Shown in pieces: positions 42,519-53,510 of a stretch of 64,000 bases of DNA. The DNA is from Nothopassalora personata. Its lineage: Eukaryota > Ascomycota > Dothideomycetes > Mycosphaerellales > Mycosphaerellaceae. Location: positions 1,116,001-1,180,000 of the forward strand of contig CM066290.1 of NCBI GenBank assembly GCA_033816765.1. The letters are read 5' to 3'. The notes beneath the pieces were generated by a model. The model had not been told where the DNA came from. It worked only from the letters and a program-made list of their open reading frames with translations, and did not search any database. Positions within the stretch are counted from its first letter, which is position 1. Every line of letters starts with the position of its first letter. The position numbers were made by a program, and so were the translations under genes.

Positions 42519-43919
42519 ATGCGCACAATCGCGCTGTACAGCACCATATTCCTTCTGAGCGCCGGCGCCCTGATCATATTCGCGACATCCGGTGGCACAA
42601 GCTATGCGCGAGAGTTCGTGGACGGATACGAGCATCGCATTGTGCGCCCGACCGAGGACCAGCACGAGCACGAGCACGAGTCCGAGCACGAGCACGCCGA
42701 CGCCGTCTCGGCGGACACGACCGGCTGGAGGTTCAACCACCGGACGGATGGCCGCAACTACGGTCTCACGGAAGAGCAGTGTAACACAGCCTTTCCGGAC
42801 TTGTACAGAGAGATCGACAGGGCAGTGCAGCATAGAAAGGACAAATGGGGCAACATTACCCCCGACGAACTGGAAGTGGGCTGGAGGGGAGATGGCATCG
42901 TGCGGGCGATGATACACGACAATCAGCTGTACATCGTCGATGCGCATGGAGTGGTCGACCATAATCATAGGCCGAGGACGGTCGCGACGTTGCACAGCAT
43001 ACACCGCGCTGTCACCGCATATCAGGGCAAGCTGCCCAACATTGAGTTCACGTTTACCGTTCACGACGCGGCTTTGGGCCAGCCGAATGGCAATGAGACT
43101 ACATGGGCGTACTGTCGGCGAGAGCACCAGGAGAAGCTATGGTTGATGCCAGACTTTGGACTGTGGGCATGGCCAAATGTTGGGTTGCGCTCCTTTGCCG
43201 AGCTGCAAGAGGTGCTGGAACATGAGGAAGACGAGTTTGTCGATAAAGTCCCCAAGCTGGTGTGGCGAGGTTCTGTGGCAGTCGGATCCAAGGATGTACG
43301 CCACGGCCTGGTAGACCACAGCAAAGGCAAGTCGTGGTCAGATGTCCAGATTCTCGACTGGTCCAACAAGACGAACATCGAGGAGCGACTCCTCGGCATG
43401 CAGGACCACTGCTCCTACATGTTCGTCGCACAGACCGAGGGAAACACCTACAGTGGCCGCCTGAAATACCTCCTCAACTGCCACTCCGTACTCTTCTCCC
43501 ACGATCTGGAATGGCGGGAACTATATCATCACCTCATGAAAAAAGACGGCCCCGACCAGAACTACATCCGTGTCAAACGCGACTTCAGCGACCTCGCCAA
43601 AACGATGGACAAATTCTCACGACCCGCCAACTACCTCCAGGCACAAAAGATCGCAGATAATGCCAGACGCACATTCCGCGAACGGTACCTCACCCCAGCT
43701 GCTGAAGCATGCTATTGGCGCGCGATGATCCGAGGCTGGGGCGCAGTCCAGGACTTCCAGCCAGAATTCTGGGCGGAAGTGACAGAGTACGATAAGGTCA
43801 AGAAGAAGAAAGTGAGGAAGCGCAAGCCGCGAGGGACGCCGTTCGAGTCGTATGCGATAATGGAAGAGGTCGATTGGGAATTGCCTGCGAAGGCGAGGAA
43901 GATGTGCATTGATGAGTGA
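42519..43919 (+). CDS. GT90 / CAP10-type glycosyltransferase, type II membrane protein
   Basis: 466 residues in one exon. A signal anchor at residues ~4–22 suggests a Golgi/ER type II protein. A short His/Glu repeat at 48–60 is followed by the stem. The CAP10/LPS-modifying domain fills about 220–440: a W-R-G-S motif near 248, a region with H-C-S-Y and T-E-G-N-T-Y-S-G-R near 295–317, and D-L-E-W-R-E-L-Y-H-H. Family members transfer xylose or glucose to glycans or glycoproteins; the acceptor here is unknown. The C-terminus is Lys/Arg-rich. It is the first intact gene beside the repeat block. Confidence 0.85.
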   Translation: MRTIALYSTIFLLSAGALIIFATSGGTSYAREFVDGYEHRIVRPTEDQHEHEHESEHEHADAVSADTTGWRFNHRTDGRNYGLTEEQCNTAFPDLYREIDRAVQHRKDKWGNITPDELEVGWRGDGIVRAMIHDNQLYIVDAHGVVDHNHRPRTVATLHSIHRAVTAYQGKLPNIEFTFTVHDAALGQPNGNETTWAYCRREHQEKLWLMPDFGLWAWPNVGLRSFAELQEVLEHEEDEFVDKVPKLVWRGSVAVGSKDVRHGLVDHSKGKSWSDVQILDWSNKTNIEERLLGMQDHCSYMFVAQTEGNTYSGRLKYLLNCHSVLFSHDLEWRELYHHLMKKDGPDQNYIRVKRDFSDLAKTMDKFSRPANYLQAQKIADNARRTFRERYLTPAAEACYWRAMIRGWGAVQDFQPEFWAEVTEYDKVKKKKVRKRKPRGTPFESYAIMEEVDWELPAKARKMCIDE

Positions 43920-44126
43920 GAGTTATCATGGCGGCATATTTGAGCGTGGCGTCAAGGCCTCCTTTTCCCGTTTGATGCTTCCCAGCGCGGAAATGATGAC
44001 TAGCATTGGGCAGCGTCAACCTGACACTGTCAGGTGAGATTTTGGTAGCATTGACAGCAGATCATCTACAAAGGGCATGCGTCAACAAAATTTCCACTAC
44101 TTCGGCATCCTCCAAACAGTAACATA

Positions 44127-45136
44127 CTAGATCTGATGCTTCCCCTCCTCCGCCTCCAAACACCTCGCTGCCTCCTCCGCCGCCCCAACTTTCCCTATCA
44201 GTCTCGTAAATATAAGTGAGATCAATTCCCTAATGTAATCCGAGATATAGTTTCCAAAGTCCCTCCACGCCGCATCCTTCTCCCACTGCCCTCCGTACGG
44301 CCAACGACATGTTATAATTGTCACATCAACAAGCCCCAAATTCCCAGTCGCCGCGCAGCATCCTTGCCGCAATCCCAGTCCAGCCCGGCGGCCGTGCCAG
44401 CGGCAACGGCGGCCAGGAGCCACTGATGACATTTCCCTCCCCATCATACCAGCGGAAGTCTACATCCTGATTCTCAACGTGCCCGCCAGGTTTGAGAAGG
44501 TCGTCCTCCGTGCGGACGTACTTGTGCCCAGTCATTTATACCAAGGACCAGGAAGCGGCTGAAGATCAGGTCGAAGAGTCCTTTCCCTTTTCCCGACCGA
44601 GGTGTATCACCGTCCCTATCTACCGACTTCTGCGGTGGGTCTGAGAGGACGTTGCCTTGGAGGAAGTGGAAGTTGGGAGGACGCTCGCGGAGCTGTGGTA
44701 CTGGGGAGAGGTCGAGACTGAAGACATCGGAGCTTGGGAGGCGGGTGGCGAGGTAATCGGAGATGACCGCAGCCGACGTCGAGGAATCGGAGGTTGTGGG
44801 CAGAGGGTGTGGCGATGGTATAGAGGCGTGGATGAGTTGGTTGTCATTATGGTAGCCAATGGGTGAGCCTGAATTTCTTATATTCGGCAGCCTCGTTGGA
44901 GAGAACGTAGGCTGCGTCCTTGCAGTCGTGATAGGTCCGTTGTGAAGTTTGTTGAGTGGTTGTTGTGGCCATTGCAATTGCCGGTGGATTTGGCGTTCAA
45001 TGATTTTGGTATAGATTGTGTAACATGGTGCACAAAACGTTTCCTGTATGTAAGTTTCGACTGGCGTAGTTGGAGTCAGAGTCGCGACTGATTCCAAAGG
45101 GCGCGGCATGCCGTGGATTATGCGAGAGAACGGCAC
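44127..45136 (-). pseudogene. SAM-dependent methyltransferase relic (LaeA/TAM type)
   Basis: Pieces in three minus-strand frames make up the second half of a class I methyltransferase of the type common in fungi: N-F-H-F-L-Q-G-N then F-D-L-I-F-S-R-F (44474–45136 frame), L-K-P-G-G-H-V-E with Q-D-V-D (44326–44535), and C-R-W-P-Y-G-G-Q-W-E-K near the C-terminus (44127–44447). Two frame changes, near 44520 and near 44340, have no good splice sites. The SAM-binding motif I region is not recognisable. Most likely a broken gene. Confidence 0.6.
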
Positions 45137-45286
45137 TCAACAATTCGACCAGGTCATGTTCTTCAGCAACTTCCCAGACCCCAGTGTGAGAAGTCATCGG
45201 CCGTACTGCAGTAGACGCACCAGGAAATACTTCCCATTGGACCGCAGTTGAAGCTCAAACGTGTCCATGTTCAGTGTCATCAAGTT

Positions 45287-47939
45287 CTAACTCCTGCGCA
45301 TCATTGGCCATCTGATAGAGCCGCTCGTCAGCATGTCTCGACACTCTTGCAAACGCTTCGAAGCTTCGTCCAGGATTTCTGGTTCGGCCTCGGCTAGCAC
45401 ACGAGAAAGCACGGCGAGAACGGCGGCGCAACCATGCGATGACAAAGACGTTATGATGTGAGCGGGATCCTCGATGGTAGCACAGATAGACAAGTATCTG
45501 CAGCAAATGGCATCGTCGTCGATGCCAGCTACTGGTCGTTGTTCCCTGACAGTCATTGCGGGATGGATGCCAGACGCATGCTGATAAGTCCACATGATTA
45601 GTCCCGCTAAGAAGAGTGTCCACGGTCTATAAAAGAGCGGATCGGTCCTGCAGTCGTACTTGATCGACGTCGATCCCAGGCGTGATGTCTGGGATGAGCG
45701 AAGAACATTGGGCTGGAGCAGTGTCTCGTGCAACAGTTTGAATGCATGTAGCGCAGCATGCTGGGCCATTGGCGTGCACACCCAGGACTGCATACGCTGG
45801 ACCACATTGAGATAGTCCTAAAGGCACGGTCAGATAAGGAGACAGGGGTATACGCCAATTGTAGAACTCACCTTTTGTGTCACCTTGCGGCCCAGCAAAC
45901 GCTTCGAGCCTGAGAATATCTGGCAGTCGATGATATCCGCATGCATAGTCATGTGGGCCAAGTGATAAAGTACACCAGGACTCGAGTGCATGTCCAGCTG
46001 ATTGATGCTGTTCTTTCTCCCACCGACTGCTTCCATAAAACAGCTTCGCCAGTGGCCGAAGGCATCAAGCAGCAAAGCTCTCCAGCGGCCCTGTTCTCTA
46101 ACAGACGGCATAGTCTCGAGGAACTGTAAGTGCCTGGAAGAGATGCCCGTCAGCTCTACGTCAACGTACTAGAGGGTATTGAACAGCAGGTACTTCTCTC
46201 TTCTAGATACGTGCAACCCAACACTAAGGAGTCCGGCCATAAGAAGAACACGAGCCGGTGCGTGAGTCTGCACATCGTGTGCGTGAAGACACTTCTTCAG
46301 CGAGTCCAAGAAATTGATGGGACGAACACCATACATCTTCAGGTTTGCGTCAAGACGGTGAACTTCTTCTGCGCTTGTTGCAGCCCACAGCGACTCATCG
46401 CATGGTAAGACGAGCCTGATCTCGTAAGGCGCCATGTCTGAGTTTGCGTCAGCGAGGTTGAAATGACACAACAGGACGCCCACCTGCTGCATGGCCGAAC
46501 ATACGGCATGAAGAGTGTCCATCTGGAACGCCGCAAAGACAACTCTGTTGAACGATTCGTTGCGGACCCATCTTAGCCACCACGCGTCAATACCAGATCG
46601 TTGCTGAACACCCGCTCTATCCTTGCTCTCAGCAGGGCTTGCCTGTCGTGTCGGCACTTCGCTAGGGCTATCACTCTCTGAGCTACCAACGAGTGGACTG
46701 CCCCTACGTAACAACGTCCTGCAACTTGCATGTCAGTGTTGGCCATACTTAAAGCCATAGCGTTTTCCCGAAAAGATTTTGGTACGCTTACAGAGTAGAC
46801 GAATGGTGAATGTGTCCCCTCTCGTGGAGCTTACGACTGGAGCAGTGCTTCTCGTAGTACTCGATGATCAACAAAGTCTGCGCCACCCACAGATGAATTG
46901 GAGGATGGGCATCGTCGTGGGTAAAGACTTCCCACCGCAAATTCGTCACGATCAGATCGCCGAAGTCACGGTGGTCAGCCGCAGCGCTTTTTGGCTGTGT
47001 CCTGACTATGTCAGTAGCGCCAAAGGCGATCACAGCCAAGAGCAGCATCAAGTTGCATGTGTTACTACAGAAGGTTGGCTGATGTAGAGCTGGTATTTGC
47101 TTGCTGGCAAGCCAATAGTTGTCCACAAATCTGTCCAGAGCGGCCGGAGTCAGATTGGGGAGCTGAGAGGAATCGTCATTATAGAGTAGATGATCGGTTT
47201 CACGGACTTCCATGGGCCGCTGCTTTCTCATGTAAGCGGTAACCAGTTCAACGACCTCGTTCCTGCGATCGTCTGTAATGTTAGCACCGAATCTGTGTGA
47301 GTCTTCCGATACCCGAGACTCTTCTGGCGCTTCATTCTGGCTGTATCCATTGGCACGCTGCTCGGGACTGGACTGTCGGTCAAGTTGCCATACGTCATGG
47401 GGGGAATAGTCCAAGCCAAAATCAACGAAGGGTAAGTTGGCGAGGTCGAACTCCGTGTTCTGGCTTCCTGGGCTTGTGAATAGCCATGCAGCAAAGCTAT
47501 CATTAGCTTGTGCTTGAACGTTGTCTGCTAGCCAGTGATTACCAAGAGTACCTGGATCAGGTGTATCCGCAGACCGGGCAGGTACTTCAAGCCCAGTCTC
47601 TTGGCTCAGATTCCGAAGGACCGCTTGTGGGATGCCTGCGCTCAAAGTATCCTGTCGATCGGGCTGTGGACTGGCCGCACTATATGCTTCAGGAAGATGT
47701 GTCGACTCCTGCTCAATAGGCCCATAGTCACGCAATGCGCGGTCCTTCATGGACTGGTGCCGAGCATTGTGCCTCGCATAAAGATCGGGCCTCACAAATG
47801 TTTGGCCACAGTGCGGAAGCTGGCAGGTATAGATCTCCTTCGGGTTGTGGTTGAGTTCGTGGCGATGCAGATGTTCTGCACGTCTACACTCTAATCAGCC
47901 CTTGCTCGGAGCCTCCAAAAGCTGTACATGAGCCTCACG
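45287..47939 (-). CDS. C2H2 zinc-finger transcription factor with fungal regulatory domain
   Basis: Predicted exons (minus): a short exon ending at 47939 with the first half of finger 1, then 47883–46792, 46718–46194, 46133–45872 and 45817–45287. Introns are 47884–47938, 46719–46791, 46134–46193 and 45818–45871, with good GT/AG sites and frames that join in phase. Two C-x4-C-x12-H-x3-H fingers are followed by an acidic region. The fungal-trans domain follows (W-L-R-W-V-R-N-E-S-F, then E-I-R-L-V-L-P-C and the C-terminal helices). It lies beside a sugar-acid gene set and may control it. The first exon's true start is unresolved. The last exon seems to need a one-base shift near 45300–45330 to reach a family-like C-terminus (see findings). 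Confidence 0.7.
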
Positions 47940-48379
47940 AATAACGTTTACCACATCCTGCATGCTGGCACTCGAACCCTAGGCGTCATGTAGATCAGCC
48001 CTGCTGAGAGTGAAGGACTGAGGCATCGAACGCCTCACTGCACGAACACATAGGTGCGCTCCTTACGTTTCACTTGGCCAGCTCTGCTCGCTCGCCGTCG
48101 CTTGTGGGAGCGCTCTACTGACGACTTTTGTCCCACGAGGGGGGCGTCGTCGCTCGAGGGCATTGTGCACCGCGGCCAGGACGCACTGTCTTGCAAGACA
48201 AGGTCCCATCCTTCACCTCGCCTTGGCATTGAGACGGTATATACATGTACGGCCAGGTCGTCGTCATGCTGTGGAGGGGGAGGAGGATCGGGAGCAGTTG
48301 CCCCCCCAACAAAGTGGGACGCTCTTGCCGCAGGTTCATGCATGCCTTGGGAAGCTCAGCCGACATCCGAGCGTTATCG
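47940..48379 (-). other. Region between the regulator and SDR gene, with possible first exon of the regulator
   Basis: A minus-strand frame at 48035–48343 ends in a basic stretch (R-S-H-K-R-R-R), and a GTGAGG donor follows. It could be the regulator's N-terminal exon, but the phase does not match the finger exon, so I do not join them. Confidence 0.3.
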
Positions 48380-49347
48380 CTACCGCCCGAGCCAGCCGCC
48401 TGTGCACGACGGTGTTAGTGTCACGCAAGCAACCAGCGCGTCACCGCGGGTACATTCTCCATCACTTACCATCAACTGTCAGAATCTCGCCACTGACATA
48501 TGCGCTCGCTCGACTTGCTAGGAAGACGATCGATCCCTTGAAGTCATCCGGAACACCCCATCGCCCTGCTGGTATCCGCTCAAGGATGCTGGCCGCTCGC
48601 TTCTCATCGTTAATGAGTGCTTCGTTCATGTCAGTTGCAATATAGCCGGGAGCAATCTATGGCAGATCAGTATTGGACAGCCTCGCGACCTAGACATACC
48701 TTACGGCGTTGACGTTGATGCCGTTCGATGTTTATTGATTTGACAAGGCTTTGGTAAGCTGGGCCACGCCACCTTTTGCTGCAGCATAGGCTGGAACGTT
48801 AAGGCCACCCTGAAAGGACACCAAAGATGCGATGTTGATGATTGATCCTCGATGCGGCACGCCATTGACAGATGCCGACTGCGTCCTTGTAAGCATATAC
48901 GCCCCAATATCGCGGCACAGTGTGAAAATGGTGTTCAAGTTGACCTGCAGGACCTTTGGGCATTGTCAGCTCGATTGACAGGCTAGGCCACGTCTTGCTA
49001 CTCACCTCATTCCAGTCATGGTCTGGGAACGCATGTGCTGGGTGTCTGCGCTGGATGCCGCCACAGTTGACGAGGATGTCGATATCGTGCCCATCGTCCA
49101 GCACTCGTTTGGTCAGACCACTGATATCAGACGCAGACGCGAGATCAGCAATATATATGGTTGCTTTGCGCCCAAGATTCTCGATGGCTTGCTTGGTGAT
49201 CTGATTACTCTCGTCTCTTTGTATCAACACAATATCTGCTCCTGCTTCGGCAAGAGCTATGGCTAGCGACTGACCTATGCCTCGAGTGGCGCCGGTAATG
49301 AGGGCGGTCCGCCCAACGAGGGCGAATGAATCGAGTACTAATTCCAT
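48380..49347 (-). pseudogene. SDR dehydrogenase (2-deoxy-gluconate 3-dehydrogenase-like) with in-frame stop
   Basis: Exons (minus) 49347–49006, 48953–48705, 48656–48470 and 48399–48380, with introns of 48–70 bp. NAD(P) motif T-G-A-T-R-G-I-G near residues 18–25, N-C-G-G near 95, catalytic Y-A-A-A-K in exon 2, I-A-P-G-Y after the third exon join, and the family ending G-G-W-L-x-R. TAA at 48732–48734 interrupts exon 2 at the place where these enzymes usually have E-W-A. Without it the frame would run to the normal length of about 260 residues. The break removes about the last 90 residues, so the allele is probably inactive. The family oxidises sugar acids such as 2-deoxy-D-gluconate. Confidence 0.75.
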
Positions 49348-49752
49348 CTTTCGATGGACAATGGATTGCTGTGCTCATAGAAGCAGCAGAACTTGTTGGC
49401 TCACAGAACTTGCAATAGTATCGAGTACAAAAGGTCGAACCGAGTTGCTTGCCGTGCAGGTTCGGCATCTGCTTGTGCAGGCCTCGTGCCTCGTGCCGTT
49501 CGGCTGGCATTCGCGCGAGGTTTCACTGCAGCATTTGGGGGTCGCCGCTATCCACAACGACAATACGTGTCGGGGTACAATAGGGATGCGGGATGCGGGG
49601 ACCCCATGGGCAGCATCTCAACATGAGGCACGTATGCAACTAGCACACGCAAGGCACAGTGCGACTAAGTGCGGCAGTCTTGAGCCCATATCAGAGTTTT
49701 TGTCTCCAGAGGACCTGCTTCATCTCCCGCACCTCGAGCAGCTTGTGCAACC
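49348..49752 (+). promoter_or_regulatory. Divergent promoter region, SDR and MFS genes
   Basis: 405 bp separate the SDR start (minus) from the MFS start (plus). Shared control is likely from the arrangement alone; no binding site could be assigned. Confidence 0.4.
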
Positions 49753-51613
49753 ATGACCGACACTAAGAACACGGCAGAGGTATGTACTGAAGATACAAGG
49801 CATCGAGCCGTAGCCCAGACAGTCGCGAATCATTCGAGACATGCGCCGCACGACGCGCTTCGCTCCATTGTTCAAGCCATCTCCAAGATACTGCCACGTG
49901 CTTCTCGAGTATAGCTAACACCCTTCTGTTTGGTAGCAAGTGGAGAACTATGAGATTGATCAACTGAAAGCGTTGCACAATGAGCAGACACGCTACCCAG
50001 CTTGCCTACATGGGTTCTCCGAGGATGAGATTTGCAGACTTGGCCGCAGAACGACGTTAAAGCTGGATCTGATTGTGATGCCAGCGATGACAATTATGTG
50101 AGAATGCCCACATTCTATGAGACTCCGTAGTAAATTGGACTGGCTAATGCCATCACAGGTACATCCTGAACTACCTTGACCGTCAAAACATTGCGGCCTC
50201 AAAGCTGGCGAACATCATGGAAGACCTTGACCTCTCAGTGACGGAATACAATACTTGCGTGAGCATTCTGTTCGTGGGCTATAGTAAGTAAATAAGACCA
50301 GCGACTACTCAAGTTTCACTACTGAGCCCATGCGTGCAGTCTTGATGCAGGTCCCAAGCAACCTCGTTGTCAGCAAGATCAGGTATCCGGGCATCTACAT
50401 CTGTTCAGCAGTCGTAGTTTGGGGTGTTGTCTCTGCTTGCACGGCAGCCGTCAACAGCTTCGGGAGTCTCCTCGCGTGTAGGTTCATGCTTGGCTTTGTA
50501 GAGGCAGTCTTCTTTCCCGGAGCTTTCTACTATCTGAGCATGTTCTACAACAGGAGACAGATCGCTCTCAGGACCGCCATACTTTATAGCGGCAGTCAAC
50601 TCGGAAATGCCTTCGGCACATTGTTCGCGATCGGTATCATCGAGCTGGACGGGGTCTATGGACTGCATGGATGGCGCTGGTTATTCTTGATTGAGGGTGT
50701 CATCACAGTTGGGCTGGCTTTAATCTTCGTGCTGTACCTTCCGAACTCTCCGAGCAGAATCAGAGGCTTCAACGACCAGGAGCACAAATGGTTGGCTTGG
50801 AATTATCAGTCCGACCAAAAGCAGGAAGACAATGCCGGAGAGACTACCGCAAAGCAAGGGTTCATTATGGCGATTCTCGATCCCAAGTCCTGGCTCATGA
50901 TGGGGACGTAAGTTAACCCCAATGGTAGAAGCCATTATCTGTCTGAGACCTGCCCGCCGCATCTCCTGGTTGACAAGTGCTGGAGTATGGCTAACGCCCT
51001 TCTGTCTAGGCTATACGCAACCTACACTGCCGCTGCAGTCAACAACTTCTTCCCGACCGTCGTCGGTGGCCTTGGCTTCTCTCGTAACGCCAGCTACGGT
51101 CTCACAGCACCGCCATTCATCCTATGCGTGGTCTGTATGCTCATCAATGGATACTGGTCCGATAAGCGACAAGAGCGGTACTTTCACATCGCTCTGCCAC
51201 TGGTAATCACTGTGGTAGCCAACATCATCGCCGTGTCGACAGTCAACATCGCAGCTCGATACGTCGCAATGATGCTCATGCCGGCATCCTTCTATTCTAG
51301 CAGCATCGTCCAACTGACCTGGATCTCCGGCAGCCTGGCACAGCCGGCAGTGAAGCGAGCAGCTGCCATTGCTTTGATCAACTGCATTTGCAATACGCCA
51401 AATATCTGGACCTCGTATCTGTACTACGACGAGCCGAGATATGTAGCAGCGTTCGCGGTCAACTTGGGCGCGGCATTGATCGCTATCGCGTTTGCTACGC
51501 TGGCTTGGGTGTACCTCAGAAGAGAGAATGCGAAGATGGATCAAGGCAAGCCATTGGGAAAGAGTGGGCCGACAGAGAGGCAGCAGGCGGCTGGATTTAG
51601 ATACCTCCTTTAG
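49753..51613 (+). CDS. MFS transporter, anion:cation symporter (Dal5/TNA1) family
   Basis: Exons 49753–49779, 49937–50097, 50159–50283, 50340–50907 and 51010–51613 give 494 residues; all joins are in phase. Introns of 157, 61, 56 and 102 bp. Family signatures: Y-L-D-R-Q-N-I-A after the first helix, I-L-F-V-G-Y then Q-V-P-S-N, R-F-M-L-G-F-V-E-A-V-F-F-P-G, and a cytosolic loop ending near a G-x-x-D-K-R segment. About 12 hydrophobic helices. Family members take up carboxylate or vitamin anions. Next to a galactonate-dehydratase-type gene, an aldonate is the natural guess for substrate. Confidence 0.88.
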
Positions 51614-51843
51614 ACGGCAGCCCGAGACGAGGTACTGCACGAGGAAAGATCATGCACGCCATGGCATTGTGACTTTCAAAAGTGACCCCCACGGCGTTGT
51701 GGGGAGCACTCTCCACAGTGCTGCTAGAACTTTCATCCGATGGTCGGCCATTGCGTTCGGTCGCCTATTCGATATGCTGTTTGTTTATATGCACATGTTG
51801 AAGGTTCCTGCTGCAGCACTCCAAGATATCCAAGTCAGCCACA

Positions 51844-53176
51844 ATGGTTAAGATTGCAAAGATTGAACACTTCCGCGTGAAGCCACGGTGGCTATTCGTG
51901 AAGATCACGGACAAGGAGGGTAAAGTCGGCTGGGGCGAAGGCACTCTTGAGGGCCACGACCTGGCAGTCGAAGGAGCGTTGAACGAGATCATTGTTCGCC
52001 TTATCGGCCTGGAAGCAAAGTATGTCTGAATCCTGACTGCAATGGCACGACGATCATTGACGGTCTTTGCAGCAACATCGAACATATATGGCAGTTGGTA
52101 TGGCGGCTTGGCTTCTATCGAGGAGGACCAGTCTTCATGTCGGCGTTATCAGGCATTGATATTGCTCTGTGGGACTTGAAGGCTCGCCGTCTGAACGTGC
52201 CGTTGTACGAGCTTCTTGGTGGTCTCGTTCGACAGAGATGCCAGGTTTATTGCTGGATTGGTGGTGACAGGCCGGCTGATGTCGAGGCTGCTGCGAAAAA
52301 GAGGAAAGAGCAAGGGTGAGCGAACAAGTTCTGCGAGATTAAACTTCGAGGTCATAACAGCATCGCGGCTAACGTACGTTCTTCAGATTGACTTGCGTGA
52401 AGATGAACGCTACAGAGGTAAATTAAGAACTTTAACCGTACAATTTCTAGTTGTGTTACTGATCCTCTTTACAGGACGTTAACTGGTTAGATATGCCGGC
52501 AGTCCTCGACTCCACTGTAGAGCGATTAAAGGCCGTCAAAGCACTGGGTCTTAACGCAGGTCTCGACTTTCACGGACGTCTGCACAAACCCATGGCCAAG
52601 CAGCTCGCCAAAGCGCTAGAACCACATCGCCCGCTCTTCATCGAGGAGCCCATCCTGGTCGAACATCCGGAAGCTCTGAAGCAGCTCGCGAATATGACCT
52701 CGATACCGATTGCACTAGGCGAGAGGCTGTACCACCGTTGGGATGCAAGAAGATTCCTGGAAGAAGGCCTCATCGATATACTTCAGCCGGATATTGCCCA
52801 TGCGGGCGGCATCTCAGAAACGAAACGTCTTGCAAATATGGCAGAGGCGTACGACGTGGCCATCGCGCCACACTGCCCGCTTGGTCCTATCGCTTTCGCA
52901 GCGTCGTTACATGTGGGGCTTTCAACGTCAAACTTTGTGATATTGGAGATGTCTCTGGGCATGCATTACAACACCGAGGCTGGAGATGTAGATCTCAACA
53001 CGTACCTGAAAGATCGGTCTGTGTTTGAGATCAAGGAGGGCCATATCGCTGCTCCGACTGGGCCAGGGCTGGGGATCGATATTGATGAGGAGATGATCCG
53101 GAGGATTGCTGCTGAGACTGAACCGTGGCAGTGCAAGGAGTTCTATGGCCCTGATGGATCGATCCGAGAATGGTGA
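51844..53176 (+). CDS. Enolase-superfamily sugar-acid dehydratase (D-galactonate dehydratase-like)
   Basis: Exons 51844–52019, 52073–52315, 52387–52417 and 52475–53176 give 383 residues, the usual length for D-galactonate dehydratase. N-terminal capping domain, then S-G-I-D-I-A-L-W-D, K-M-N (catalytic Lys, in the 31-bp exon), D-F-H-G-R, I-E-E-P and G-E-R-L-Y (three metal ligands), and A-P-H-C-P-L-G-P (general acid/base His). These match mandelate racemase subgroup dehydratases acting on galactonate. They convert aldonate to 2-keto-3-deoxy-aldonate. With the MFS carrier and SDR it suggests a sugar-acid utilisation cluster. Confidence 0.9.
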
Positions 53177-53510
53177 GCTCGATCGCACGCGGCCTGATCG
53201 TGGATGTGAAGCGAAACATCAGCACTCTTGAGATGATACCGTATGCATCACGATTCGGTGAGAGAAGTAGTTTACCATAAAGGCAGAAATCAGCAAATCA
53301 GGAACAGCTTCATTGGCCAATGTAGCGAAAAGCTTAATTAACCTGACCCTGCGTCATCCTTCTGTCGATGTTTGCGTGTGTTTTGGTTGCCAGCTCCCGG
53401 TCGCGTACTGCAACAGTCTATTGTATCCGACCGACCTCACCACGGCATCGACTAATCAGGCATTCGTCTATGGCGCATCCGAGTAGGCTCTCCGTACTCG
53501 ATACCGCAAC
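53177..53510 (+). other. Intergenic region
   Basis: 334 bp between the dehydratase and the SAP-domain gene. It must hold the latter's promoter; nothing specific seen. Confidence 0.3.
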
